Assembly (NCBI GenBank): GCA_002085155.1
Contig: NASX01000018.1
Location: 1-64,000, forward strand
Length of the DNA stretch: 64,000 nt
Direction: 5' to 3'
From: Sorangiineae bacterium NIC37A_2
Lineage (GTDB): Bacteria; Myxococcota_A; Polyangia; Polyangiales; Polyangiaceae
The notes beneath the pieces are model-generated. The model saw only the letters and a program-made list of their open reading frames with translations, was not told the DNA's origin and searched no databases. The position numbers were made by a program, and so were the translations under genes. Positions 36,516 to 44,654 of this stretch are shown piece by piece; position 1 is the stretch's first letter; each line of letters begins with the position of its first letter.

Positions 36516-38051
36516 GTGTCCCGCATAGCCGATAGCGAAGCGCCCACAGCGCCGAACCTCCAGCTCTATCTCCCGCTCCCCGGCCACCTCGAGCCCCCCA
36601 AAGGTCACTCGATCCCCCGCAAGGATCGCGTCTTCGCGAATCGAAATCTGCATTTGGCCGAGATCGACTGGGTCGGTTTCGACATGGATTACACGCTCGC
36701 GATCTACGAGCAGCACGCGATGGACACCTTGAGCGTGCGCCTGACCGTCGAGCGGTTGATCAAACGCGGCTACCCCGAGCGCCTCAAGAACCTCGCCTTC
36801 GACACGAACTTCCCGATCCGCGGCCTGCTCGTCGACAAAGATCAGGGAAATATCCTGAAGCTCGACCGCCACAAACAAGTCGCCAAGGGCTTCCACGGAA
36901 CGCGCCTGCTCTCGCAGGAGGAGATCGACACCCTCTATCACAAGAACAAGCTCCTCTATCAGACGGACCGTTATCACTGGATCGACACGCTCTTCGCTCT
37001 CTGCGAAGTAACGAGCTACGCGTCGATCGTGACCGCCTTGACCGACGCGGGCATCGAGTTCGACCCCCGTCAGCTCTTCGTCGACGTGCGCACCTCGATC
37101 GACGAAGCGCACCATGATGGCTCCGTTTACCGCGAGGTCACTCAGAACCTCGACCGCTACCTCGATCGCGACCCGCTCCTCCCAGCGACTCTGCACAAGC
37201 TCAGGAGCTCCGGGAAGAAGCTGTTCATTCTGACCAACTCGCCGTGGCACTACACAAACGCGATCATGAGTTACCTGCTCGAAGAGAGCGGCAGCCGTTA
37301 CCCCCACTGGCGGAACTACTTCGACATCATCATCTGCTCCGCGAAGAAGCCGCTGTGGTTCGGCGACGGCACACCTTTCGCTGAGCGACTGCCCTCCTTG
37401 CCACCGCCGGACTGGGGTCAGGTGAGCGAGCCGGGGCAGACGCGCGAGGTGGAAGGTCCGCTCGAGCGTGGGCATGTCTACGAAGGCGGGAGCCTCGCCG
37501 AGTTCGAGAAGCGGCTCGGCATCGGGGGCCATAAGGTCCTCTACGTCGGCGACCACATCTACGGGGACATCCTACGCAGCAAGAAGGACTCGACCTGGCG
37601 CACCGCCCTCGTCATCCAGGAGCTCGACCGAGAAGTGGAAGCGCTCAAGGCGACGGTCGATCTCAGGGCGCGCAGGCGTCAGCTCTATGAGCTCCGTCCG
37701 CTCTACGAAGATGATCTTCGTTACTACCAAAAGCTGCTCAAGGAACTTCCCAAGGATCCTGAAAATGAGCACGACCGCCAGAAGCGGGCCCAAATCAAAG
37801 CGGAAATCGAGCGCCAAAAGCTCGCCCTCGCGGAGCTCGAGGCGGAGTACACCAAGGTGTCCAAGGAACACGACCGCGTCTTCCACGAGTACTTCGGGCC
37901 TCTGCTCAAAGAGATGAACGGACTATCGGTCTTCGGCCAGCAGGTCGAGACCTACGCCGACATCTACATGCGGCGGGTCTCGAGCCTCAACAACTATCCC
38001 CCGACGCAGTTCTTCCGCTCGCCCCACGATCTCCTGCCTCACGAGATCTGA
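36516..38051 (+). CDS. HAD-superfamily 5'-nucleotidase (cN-II-like, HAD-IG family)
   Basis: A 511-aa cytosolic nucleotidase related to purine 5'-nucleotidase cN-II. HAD motif I is GFDMDYTLA (nucleophile Asp55 and Asp57), motif II FILTNSPWHY, and motif IV VLYVGDHIYGDIL. The C-terminal quarter (about 385-470) is a charged coiled-coil region, as in other members. It probably hydrolyses IMP/GMP-type nucleotides; the substrate is inferred from the family. The start is GTG 36516. A strong bidirectional hairpin terminator follows 51 bp after the stop codon. Confidence 0.9.
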   Translation: MSRIADSEAPTAPNLQLYLPLPGHLEPPKGHSIPRKDRVFANRNLHLAEIDWVGFDMDYTLAIYEQHAMDTLSVRLTVERLIKRGYPERLKNLAFDTNFPIRGLLVDKDQGNILKLDRHKQVAKGFHGTRLLSQEEIDTLYHKNKLLYQTDRYHWIDTLFALCEVTSYASIVTALTDAGIEFDPRQLFVDVRTSIDEAHHDGSVYREVTQNLDRYLDRDPLLPATLHKLRSSGKKLFILTNSPWHYTNAIMSYLLEESGSRYPHWRNYFDIIICSAKKPLWFGDGTPFAERLPSLPPPDWGQVSEPGQTREVEGPLERGHVYEGGSLAEFEKRLGIGGHKVLYVGDHIYGDILRSKKDSTWRTALVIQELDREVEALKATVDLRARRRQLYELRPLYEDDLRYYQKLLKELPKDPENEHDRQKRAQIKAEIERQKLALAELEAEYTKVSKEHDRVFHEYFGPLLKEMNGLSVFGQQVETYADIYMRRVSSLNNYPPTQFFRSPHDLLPHEI

Positions 38052-38101
38052 AGAGGGGCCGCGGGCACGAGCGCTCGCCCCCCAAGACACCAAAAGAGAA
38101 A

Positions 38102-38129
38102 GGCCCCGTCCGCTTGCGCGGCCGGGGCC
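38102..38129. terminator. Bidirectional Rho-independent terminator
   Basis: Stem 38102-38108 with 38123-38129 plus an inner stem 38110-38113 with 38118-38121. It is flanked by an A-rich stretch on the left and TCTTCTT on the right, so it can work for both the nucleotidase gene (plus) and the OmpA gene (minus), which converge here. Confidence 0.7.
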
Positions 38130-38153
38130 CTCTTCTTCAGCCGAGCTGTGCTC

Positions 38154-39782
38154 TTAATCCTGGAGGATCGAGAACTCGATGCGGCGATTCCGCTGACGAC
38201 CCGCGGCCGTTGCGTTGTCTGCGATCGGGAGATCGGGACCGGCGCCGTAGATCGAGAGCTGCGACTCGCTCACGCCCTGAGCCACGAGGAAGTCCTTGAC
38301 CGACTGAGCGCGCTCCGTCGAGATCTTCAGGTTCTGCTCGCGCTCACCTTGGTCATCGGTGTGACCCGTGATGCGCACGCGCAGATCGGGGTAGGACTTG
38401 AGAACAGCGGCGGCTTCGCGCAGAAGCGGCTCCGACGCCTTCTTGATCTTCGCGCTCCCGAAGTCGAACTCGATGCCCTTGATGACACCGACGAACTTGG
38501 TGACCTTCTCGGGGATCACGTCGGGGCAACCGTCCTCATCATCGAGGCCATTTTTGGTCTCGGGCTGCGTCGGGCACTTGTCCACGGAGTCCGGGATTCC
38601 ATCGCCATCCTGATCGTGGACGACACAACCAGTGATCGTGCGAGCAGGCTCGTTCGGGCATTCGTCGACAGAGTCGATGAGGCCGTCACCGTCGGTGTCT
38701 TGGATGGGGCAGATCTTCTCGGGGCATCCGGAGGGTGCCGGACCTGCCTCCTCGGGGCACGGATCGCGCAGATCGATGATGCCGTCGCCATCGCTGTCGG
38801 GGCATCCGGTCGGCGCGATGCCGGGAGCGTCCACGCACTCGTCGACGTCGTCCGCAACACCGTCACCGTCCGTGTCAGGCGGAATGGGGATGCACCCACG
38901 GTCCGTACCGGCCACGGTCGGGCACTCATCCTGGTAGTCGAGGAATCCATCCCCATCCAGGTCAGGGCGCTTGCGCGTGGGCACGAAGGTGATGCCGAGG
39001 AGAATCTCGGGAGAGTGCGCACCAGAGCCGGAGCCCGCGTCGTACTTCCTCGAGACCACGTCACGCACATCGAGACGGAGCGAAAGGTGCTCGTCGAGAG
39101 CAGCCTTCACGCCAGCGCCGAAGTGGAACGCGTCGTCGTCATCGTTGCCCATCTCGTTGCTGCTCGCACCGAGCACACCACCACCGACGAGGGCGAAGGG
39201 GGTGATGCTCGAGCCAGGAATCTGAAGGATGGCGTGACCGCGCACGGTCCAGAGCGTGGCTTCCGTACCGTCTTCGACAGCCGTCGGCATCAGCGCAGCT
39301 TCCGCTTCGACACCGAGGAAGGTGAGCGGGAAGAAGGCAACGCGAGCGCCAACTTCACCGGCCAGCTTGAACGGACGCTGATCCGCGAGCGGAAGACTCG
39401 GGGCGTAGAGCTGGTGATCGTTGGCGGGGAACATGAGGCCGCCGTAGAGCCCGAGCTCCCACATCAGGGGTTCGGGGACGTAGCGCTTCATGTACGGGAT
39501 GTTCTTCGGTCCCGTGCGATCCGAAGTTGCATCGGAGGCCTCGACCGCCGGGGCGGGCTCAGTTTCTTCCGCGGTCGTGAGAACACGAGCTTCCGCTTCA
39601 GGTCCTGCGCCGAGCGTCACTGCTGCGCGCGCCTCGGCCTTCGGCTCTGCGTCAGCCTCGGGAGCGGCTTCGGCCACCGGCGCGGCGCTGGCCTCTTCCG
39701 GTGCGGGATCGGCTGCAAGGGCAGGGCTCGTAACGAGCGCCAGAGTCACCACTGCATTCTTGAGAATCAAAGTGTCTTTCAT
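38154..39782 (-). CDS. OmpA-family outer membrane protein with thrombospondin type 3 repeats
   Basis: A 542-aa protein. Signal peptide residues 1-23 (cleavage after PALA); Ala/Glu/Pro-rich linker about 24-90; a beta-barrel-like region about 107-268; then five or six calcium-binding TSP3 repeats (DxDGDGxxDxxD with CP/GC pairs) at 273-420. The C-terminal OmpA domain (425-540) contains ITGHTDDQGEREQNLKIS and RQRNRRIEFSI, the peptidoglycan-binding residues. It likely tethers the outer membrane to the cell wall, the repeats forming a rigid stalk. It is followed by the bidirectional terminator and lies 28 bp downstream of the DUF481 gene. Confidence 0.93.
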   Translation of the reverse strand: MKDTLILKNAVVTLALVTSPALAADPAPEEASAAPVAEAAPEADAEPKAEARAAVTLGAGPEAEARVLTTAEETEPAPAVEASDATSDRTGPKNIPYMKRYVPEPLMWELGLYGGLMFPANDHQLYAPSLPLADQRPFKLAGEVGARVAFFPLTFLGVEAEAALMPTAVEDGTEATLWTVRGHAILQIPGSSITPFALVGGGVLGASSNEMGNDDDDAFHFGAGVKAALDEHLSLRLDVRDVVSRKYDAGSGSGAHSPEILLGITFVPTRKRPDLDGDGFLDYQDECPTVAGTDRGCIPIPPDTDGDGVADDVDECVDAPGIAPTGCPDSDGDGIIDLRDPCPEEAGPAPSGCPEKICPIQDTDGDGLIDSVDECPNEPARTITGCVVHDQDGDGIPDSVDKCPTQPETKNGLDDEDGCPDVIPEKVTKFVGVIKGIEFDFGSAKIKKASEPLLREAAAVLKSYPDLRVRITGHTDDQGEREQNLKISTERAQSVKDFLVAQGVSESQLSIYGAGPDLPIADNATAAGRQRNRRIEFSILQD

Positions 39783-39810
39783 GGTTCTTTTCTCCGAATG
39801 TCTGGCTCAA

Positions 39811-40710
39811 TCACTGCAGGGTGTAGACCAGGCTCAGCGAGGTGATCGTGTCGAGGTTCTTGGGCACGACCGGGGTGTGGTCGTAGCGGAGCGTGAATCC
39901 AGCGGCCATTTGGAACTTGGACGCGATGCGGGCGCTGAGCACCGTGGCCCAGTTGATCCGGAACGGGAGCCCCGTCGCGTTGGTGCCGTCTCCCGCGATG
40001 TAGGAGACGTCCTCGAAGCCCTGCAGGTACTCGAGGTCCGTCTCGATGGAGATGTTTTCGCTCATCGAGTTGTCGTAGTGGCCCGCAGCCCTGAGCTGGT
40101 GCCGGGTATCGGTGGCGTAGACGCCAGCGGCAGGATCCACGGCGCCTTGTTCACGCATATCGTACTGTAAGTCATAACCAAGTTCGAAGTTGAGGTGCTG
40201 CTTCTCTTGGTTGATGAAGTAGTAACCAAGACCTGGGTCGACGTTGAGACGGAGATCCAAGTTCTGGAAGTAGTCGCGCCGACCGGAAACCTGCACGAAG
40301 ATCTCGAACTGCTCGGTCAACAGGCGACCGTAGCGGAGCAGGCCCTGGAAGTTCTCGGCGGTCGGGACCGACTCGGTCGATCCAGCGGGGATACCTCGGG
40401 CGTAGTTGGCGAAGAGAGCGGCGCGGAACTTGTCCATGTCGCGGCGAAGCTTCACGTCACCGCCGCCGGTCAGGTTGATGTTCTCCGTGTTACCACTGGT
40501 GAGCGCGAAGCCTGCCATGAGCGAGATCGACGTCTCGTTCGCGGGCGCGAGCTCAGCCGGTCCTTCACCTCGCTGAAAACCCTCCGCGGCAACGTCGGTA
40601 GAGCCACTCGTGGCCTTCTTATCCTCGATGAGCGACTGGGCCTGCCCGGTCTGCCCCAAAAGGGCAACGCTCGTGGCGAGCGCAGCCGCGCACATTTTTT
40701 GTTGAATCAT
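39811..40710 (-). CDS. DUF481 (YdiY-like) outer membrane protein
   Basis: A 299-aa protein with a signal peptide of about 25 residues (ending GQTGQAQ). The mature part has the alternating pattern of an outer-membrane beta-barrel. Family features are ISLMAGFALTSGNTENINL near residue 65, NFQGLLRYGRLLTEQFEIF near 122 and the terminal aromatic-rich strand SLVYTLQ. DUF481 proteins are beta-barrels, some salt-induced; the transported substance is unknown. A GGGAG site lies about 10 bases before ATG 40710. It precedes the OmpA gene by 28 bp and is probably co-transcribed with it. Confidence 0.88.
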   Translation of the reverse strand: MIQQKMCAAALATSVALLGQTGQAQSLIEDKKATSGSTDVAAEGFQRGEGPAELAPANETSISLMAGFALTSGNTENINLTGGGDVKLRRDMDKFRAALFANYARGIPAGSTESVPTAENFQGLLRYGRLLTEQFEIFVQVSGRRDYFQNLDLRLNVDPGLGYYFINQEKQHLNFELGYDLQYDMREQGAVDPAAGVYATDTRHQLRAAGHYDNSMSENISIETDLEYLQGFEDVSYIAGDGTNATGLPFRINWATVLSARIASKFQMAAGFTLRYDHTPVVPKNLDTITSLSLVYTLQ

Positions 40711-41159
40711 GGTCGTCGATCTCCCATCTGGCGAGTTCTAGCCGGAGGCCCATCTTGACCCTCCGAACCCCGCCTCGGAGCCGATTTGGATGAGTTTAGG
40801 AGCCGCGTCAATGCGTCAAAGCGTGCGCACCACCCTGAAATTGCGGCATTTTCCGCATTCAGCTGAGGCTGCAACTGAAAAATCGTGACCTTTTTGGGTC
40901 AAGAGAGGGTCTATCGAGCCTCGATGGACCTGGGGCCGCTGCGACCGCCGGAAACATCCAGACGTCGCCCAACGGCGTCGTAAGGGATCGCCGTGGTGAA
41001 AAAATCACGAGGCACCTCCCCCACCTGCGTTTTTTGGGAAAGCCAGAAACCAAACAGAAAACATCGGACTGCTAGTGAGTTTTCAACGACGCCCCCCCGA
41101 AACATTCGCCGCTCGGCGCGCCCGTCTCTTGGGGCCCTTCGGAGGCAAGGAAAAACTAC
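40711..41159. other. 449-bp gene-free region between divergent DUF481 and amtB genes
   Basis: No convincing gene. It contains the weak DUF481 promoter, a TGACC-N6-GGTCA inverted repeat near 40888-40903, a TGCGG/CCGCA repeat just upstream, and long poly-pyrimidine and poly-G/C tracts before amtB. No sigma54-type GG-N10-GC element with a good match and spacing was found for amtB. The amtB ribosome site AAGGA is at about 41148-41152. The usual glnK gene is not present here or after amtB. Confidence 0.6.
40793..40819 (-). promoter_or_regulatory. Weak promoter candidate for the DUF481-ompA pair
   Basis: On the minus strand, TTGACG (40814-40819) is followed after 15 bases by TAAACT (40793-40798). 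A second TTGACG overlaps at 40806-40811. Spacing is shorter than the ideal 17, so this is only a candidate. Confidence 0.3.
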
Positions 41160-42422
41160 ATGAATGCAGCAGACACAACTTGGGTCTTAGCCTCGACGGC
41201 ACTCGTTCTCCTCATGACCCCAGGCCTCGCCCTCTTCTACGGAGGCATGGTTTCCACGAGGAACGTCCTTTCCACCCTGATGCACAGCTTCTTCGCCATG
41301 GGAATCATCACCGTGGTGTGGATCGTGGTCGGGTACTCGCTCGCCTTTGGGCCTGGCAACAGCTTCATCGGTGACTTCTCGATGGTGGGCCTCAAGGGCG
41401 TCACCGCAGAGCCGAACGGTGTGCTCGCGCTGGTGGATGGAAAACTTGAGCCGGCGATCACGAATATCCCCCACGTCACGTTCATGGGCTTCCAGATGAT
41501 GTTCGCCATCATCACCCCCGCGCTCATCTCGGGCGCCTTCGCAGAGCGCCTCAAGTTCCGCGCTTACGCTGTGTTCATCGTCCTCTGGTCCATCCTCATC
41601 TACGCCCCCCTGGCACACTGGGTCTGGCATCCCCACGGCTGGGTGGCGCAAGACGGTGGTCTCGACTTCGCAGGCGGTCTCGTCGTTCACGCGTCGAGCG
41701 GTGTGTCGGCTCTTATCTTCGCCCTTGTGATCGGCAAGCGGAAGCGCCCCGCCCCTCCGCACAACCTGCCCATGGTCTTGACCGGTGCAGGCATGCTCTG
41801 GTTCGGCTGGTTCGGCTTCAACGCCGGCAGCGCTCTGGCCGCCGATGGGCTCGCAGCGACCGCTCTCGTCAATACGCACGTCGCCGCTGCAGGAGCCATG
41901 CTGAGCTGGCTCTTGGCAGAGACGCTCAAGCACGGAAAGGCGACCGCGCTCGGTGCAGCCTCTGGTCTCGTCGCCGGTCTCGTGGTCATCACCCCCTGCG
42001 CTGGTTTCGTGAGCCCGATGAGCTCGCTCTGGATCGGCCTCATTGGTGGCGTGGTCTGCTTCGGTGGCGTCCTGCTCAAGGGCAAGCTCGGTTATGACGA
42101 CTCCCTCGACGCCTTCGGTGTCCACGGCATCGGCGGCATCGTCGGTGGCCTCCTGCTCGGCGTCTTCGCTGACACCGCCTGGAACGAAGGTGGAGCGAAC
42201 GGTCTGCTCCTCGGCGACAGCGCCCTCTTTGTTGCCAACCTCAAGGCTACCGTCATCGGCGTCGCGTTCGCGGCTCTCGGCACCTTCATCATCCTGAAGA
42301 TCCTGGATGCCACGATCGGTCTGCGCGTCAGCGAAGAGGTCGAAGAAGAAGGGCTCGATCAACACCTGCACGGCGAGCGCGCCTACTCGGAATCTTCCGG
42401 TGGCAGCCACGTCGAGGCGTAA
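41160..42422 (+). CDS. amtB: Ammonium transporter Amt
   Basis: A 420-aa inner-membrane channel with about 11 transmembrane helices. The pore twin histidines are His177 (GGLVVHASSGV) and His322 (FGVHGIGGIVGG); the family segments LFYGGMV and HPHGWVAQDGGLDFAGG are present. No cleavable signal peptide is obvious. The C-terminal tail (about 385-420) has RVSEEVEEEGLDQHLHGERAY, the conserved PII-contact region, so control by a GlnK protein encoded elsewhere is expected. ATG 41160 has AAGGA 7 bases upstream. A strong terminator follows. Confidence 0.97.
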   Translation: MNAADTTWVLASTALVLLMTPGLALFYGGMVSTRNVLSTLMHSFFAMGIITVVWIVVGYSLAFGPGNSFIGDFSMVGLKGVTAEPNGVLALVDGKLEPAITNIPHVTFMGFQMMFAIITPALISGAFAERLKFRAYAVFIVLWSILIYAPLAHWVWHPHGWVAQDGGLDFAGGLVVHASSGVSALIFALVIGKRKRPAPPHNLPMVLTGAGMLWFGWFGFNAGSALAADGLAATALVNTHVAAAGAMLSWLLAETLKHGKATALGAASGLVAGLVVITPCAGFVSPMSSLWIGLIGGVVCFGGVLLKGKLGYDDSLDAFGVHGIGGIVGGLLLGVFADTAWNEGGANGLLLGDSALFVANLKATVIGVAFAALGTFIILKILDATIGLRVSEEVEEEGLDQHLHGERAYSESSGGSHVEA

Positions 42423-42447
42423 TCGGTCCCCCTCTCCCATCAAAAAA

Positions 42448-42475
42448 GCCGGGCCTCTTCGAGGTCCGGCTTTTT
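42448..42475 (+). terminator. Rho-independent terminator after amtB
   Basis: Ten-base stem (42448-42457 with 42461-42470, one G-U pair) with a TTC loop, followed by TTTTT and preceded by AAAAAA. It lies 25 bases after the amtB stop and can also serve the convergent DUF2845 gene. Confidence 0.92.
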
Positions 42476-42538
42476 CCATTTCGCGTCGGCTCGTAAAGGG
42501 AATCGTGCGACGAGGCCTATCTCGACTCGCTGGAGACC

Positions 42539-42931
42539 TCACTTCACGCCGTAGTCGCCCGTATCGAGGGCCACGAGCCGGCTCGACTCGAAGAGGAGGT
42601 GGTAAACGAAGCGGTTTCGCCCAAAGTCATAGATGAGGCGATGGATCGGCACCTCGACGACCCCCCGAACTTCACTGCCGCCGCACAGGATGCGACCACT
42701 CTGGTCCTTGGAGCAGCCCCGCAACACTTGGCTACCAATGCGGTATTCGACAGTGACGTCTTCCTGGTCCGGAGCCCCGCACAGCTGCTTCACTTTGTAC
42801 ATGGGGTCCCCGAGCTCCACCATGCGGTTCGCACAGCGCATCGTTGACCAAGCTGTTGCGCTCGCCGGAGCCCAAAAAGCCAAAGCCGACAGAGAAGTAG
42901 CCAGAAGAAGCGCTCGAGCCCTCGAAGTCAT
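42539..42931 (-). CDS. DUF2845 family secreted protein
   Basis: A 130-aa exported protein with a signal peptide (about 1-26, ending PASATA). The mature part begins with the DUF2845 pattern MRCANRMVELGDPMYKVKQLCGAPD, in which two cysteines probably pair, followed by beta strands with a second Cys pair (RGCSKDQ, ILCGG). The function of the family is unknown; members are periplasmic. ATG 42931 is used. It converges on amtB across a shared terminator. Confidence 0.82.
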   Translation of the reverse strand: MTSRARALLLATSLSALAFWAPASATAWSTMRCANRMVELGDPMYKVKQLCGAPDQEDVTVEYRIGSQVLRGCSKDQSGRILCGGSEVRGVVEVPIHRLIYDFGRNRFVYHLLFESSRLVALDTGDYGVK

Positions 42932-43188
42932 ATCTTTCTATTTTTCCAGGAATTTCCGAGACCGCCCAGCAGCTGGGCCAAGGGTCCGAACTTGCTCATG
43001 ATTCATGCGAACCTGGCCCGCCCGTCGGTCCGTCCCGAGGAGCCACGGCGACTCGGAGTAGAACTTTCGACTCCCGAGGCAACCATTGCCCACCTCTCCT
43101 CACCGAAATCAAAGGACCGTTCGCCGATTGCGAGCTTTGTGTGAGAGTGGAGTTGATCTCCTCCTCGTCCGAGTGGTGTGCTCCCCGG

Positions 43189-44025
43189 ATGATCCGAAGC
43201 TCCCGCGCAGTCCGCCTCGGCGGACCCTTTCGGCCCTCGAGCAGCCTCCTGCTCGCGGCCTCTGTCTTGATCGCCATCGGCTGCGACGAGCCGAAGAAGA
43301 AAGCTCCTGCGCCCGAGGCCGCGACGAGTGCTCCTGCCCCCGTCGAGCCTCCTCCTTCTGCCCCGGTCGCCGAAGAACCTCAAGCTCCCCCACGCACCTA
43401 TCCGAAGCTCGCCGATTGCCCGCCGGGTCCTCTGAAGGTCGAGATCCAGAGCCCCGAGCTCGAGGGTGCGATCCGGGTCAAGGCACAGAAACCGGACGGT
43501 CCTCTCACCGCTGCCGATCTGCGCCGGCTCCGCTCCCTCAACCTGTCACGCGTGCCCCGCGAAGGAATCGACGTTTGCTTGTTCAAGGGCATGACCGAGC
43601 TGCGTGAATTGAGCTTCGGTCCCGATCAAATCGACGACCTGAGCCCCCTCGCCGCCCTCACGAAGCTCGAATCTCTGAGCATGACCGGAAACCCGGTGAG
43701 CGACTTGAGTCCTCTTCAGAAGCTCCTCAAGCTCGACCGACTCACCATTGCGAAGGCAAATATCACAGACCTCTCCCCCCTCGCGAACCTCAAGGTCATC
43801 ACGGAGGTCAACTTCGATGATAACCCCGTCGAGGACATCTCGGTCCTCGCGAACATGAAGGATCTGGAGCGGGTTTCCCTCCAGCGCACCAAGGTTGCCT
43901 CGGCGGCGCCGCTCTCGAAGCTCAAGTCCCTCAAGTCCTTGCATCTCGCGGGTAGTCCGCTCGGAGACGACATCGGCGCGACCGCCGAGCTGGTTCGCAA
44001 TGGGACCAAGGTCTTCCGCGAGTGA
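43189..44025 (+). CDS. Leucine-rich-repeat lipoprotein
   Basis: A 278-aa protein from ATG 43189 (GTG 43141 possible). The signal is unusually Arg/Ser-rich, then LLLAASVLIAIGC with a lipobox Cys. A Lys/Pro/Ala linker follows (about 35-75). Residues about 140-265 hold five to six internalin-type repeats with the pattern LxxLxLxxNxIxDLSPL (for example TKLESLSMTGNPVSDLSPL). Such domains bind proteins. It probably sits on the periplasmic or outer surface of a membrane. Partner unknown. It converges on the fur-family gene. Confidence 0.8.
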   Translation: MIRSSRAVRLGGPFRPSSSLLLAASVLIAIGCDEPKKKAPAPEAATSAPAPVEPPPSAPVAEEPQAPPRTYPKLADCPPGPLKVEIQSPELEGAIRVKAQKPDGPLTAADLRRLRSLNLSRVPREGIDVCLFKGMTELRELSFGPDQIDDLSPLAALTKLESLSMTGNPVSDLSPLQKLLKLDRLTIAKANITDLSPLANLKVITEVNFDDNPVEDISVLANMKDLERVSLQRTKVASAAPLSKLKSLKSLHLAGSPLGDDIGATAELVRNGTKVFRE

Positions 44026-44091
44026 GCTCCGAAAAGCAAAGGGGCGCTCGAAGGACCAGGCTCCCAGAGATACGCACAACGCCGAGATGTT

Positions 44092-44109
44092 CGCCCCATC
44101 GACGGGGCG
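44092..44109. terminator. GC hairpin between the LRR gene and the Fur-family gene
   Basis: Six-base perfect stem (44092-44097 with 44104-44109) and a six-base loop between convergent genes. No U-run follows, so assignment as a terminator rests only on position. Confidence 0.3.
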
Positions 44110-44135
44110 CACTCAGCCAAGGCTTTCCATCAAAC

Positions 44136-44576
44136 TCAGGGGTGCGTGCGATCGCAGTCCTGACAGCGCCCCTTCAGCTGCACCTCCGCCACACGTCCAC
44201 GCATGCGTGTACCGCGGATTTGAACGGCATCGGTAGGCAGACAGCGCACTGTGCCGCATTCGCTGCAAACGAAATGAGGGTGCCCACCGTGGGCCGGCTG
44301 GCCATCCCGGGGCAACTCGAAGCGCCACACGCCGTCTCCAAGCTGCGTCTTCACCAAGATCCCCGCGGCGTTGAGCGAGAGCAGGTTCCTGTACACCGTG
44401 ACCCGATCCAACTTCGAGGGCGCGAGCCGATCATACAGCTCGGGATGACTGATGGGGGCTGAGAGCGTGGACAGCTCAGCCAGCACTCTCAGACGTGACG
44501 GGGTGACCCGCAGATCCCGCGACGAGAGCAGGGCGCGAAGATCCGCGTCCTTCAGGGGCTGCCGGTGCCGGGTCAT
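44136..44576 (-). CDS. Fur-family metal-responsive regulator (Zur/Fur-like)
   Basis: A 146-aa repressor of the ferric uptake regulator family. The winged helix is at about 10-80 (recognition helix KLDRVTVYRNLLSL). The metal region is HGGHPHFVCSECGTV (His96-101, Cys104, Cys107), and a second Cys pair is at the C-terminus (Cys138, Cys141), forming the structural zinc site. The subtype cannot be fixed; the spacing resembles Zur or short Fur. ATG 44576 gives the normal family N-terminus; 44636 would add 20 residues. No target operator was identified nearby. Confidence 0.88.
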   Translation of the reverse strand: MTRHRQPLKDADLRALLSSRDLRVTPSRLRVLAELSTLSAPISHPELYDRLAPSKLDRVTVYRNLLSLNAAGILVKTQLGDGVWRFELPRDGQPAHGGHPHFVCSECGTVRCLPTDAVQIRGTRMRGRVAEVQLKGRCQDCDRTHP

Positions 44577-44654
44577 GGCGAGAGCTTGGCACCTGGGGAT
44601 GGAGCCGAGCAAGTCGCCGGGCGGGCTCGTGCCCATCCCGGCCGCGCGAGGCCT

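Noticed and set aside
41115-41150. A GG-N10-GC element that could be a sigma54 promoter for amtB
   Set aside because: It matches poorly outside the GG/GC bases and lies almost on the ribosome binding site, so a transcript would have nearly no leader.
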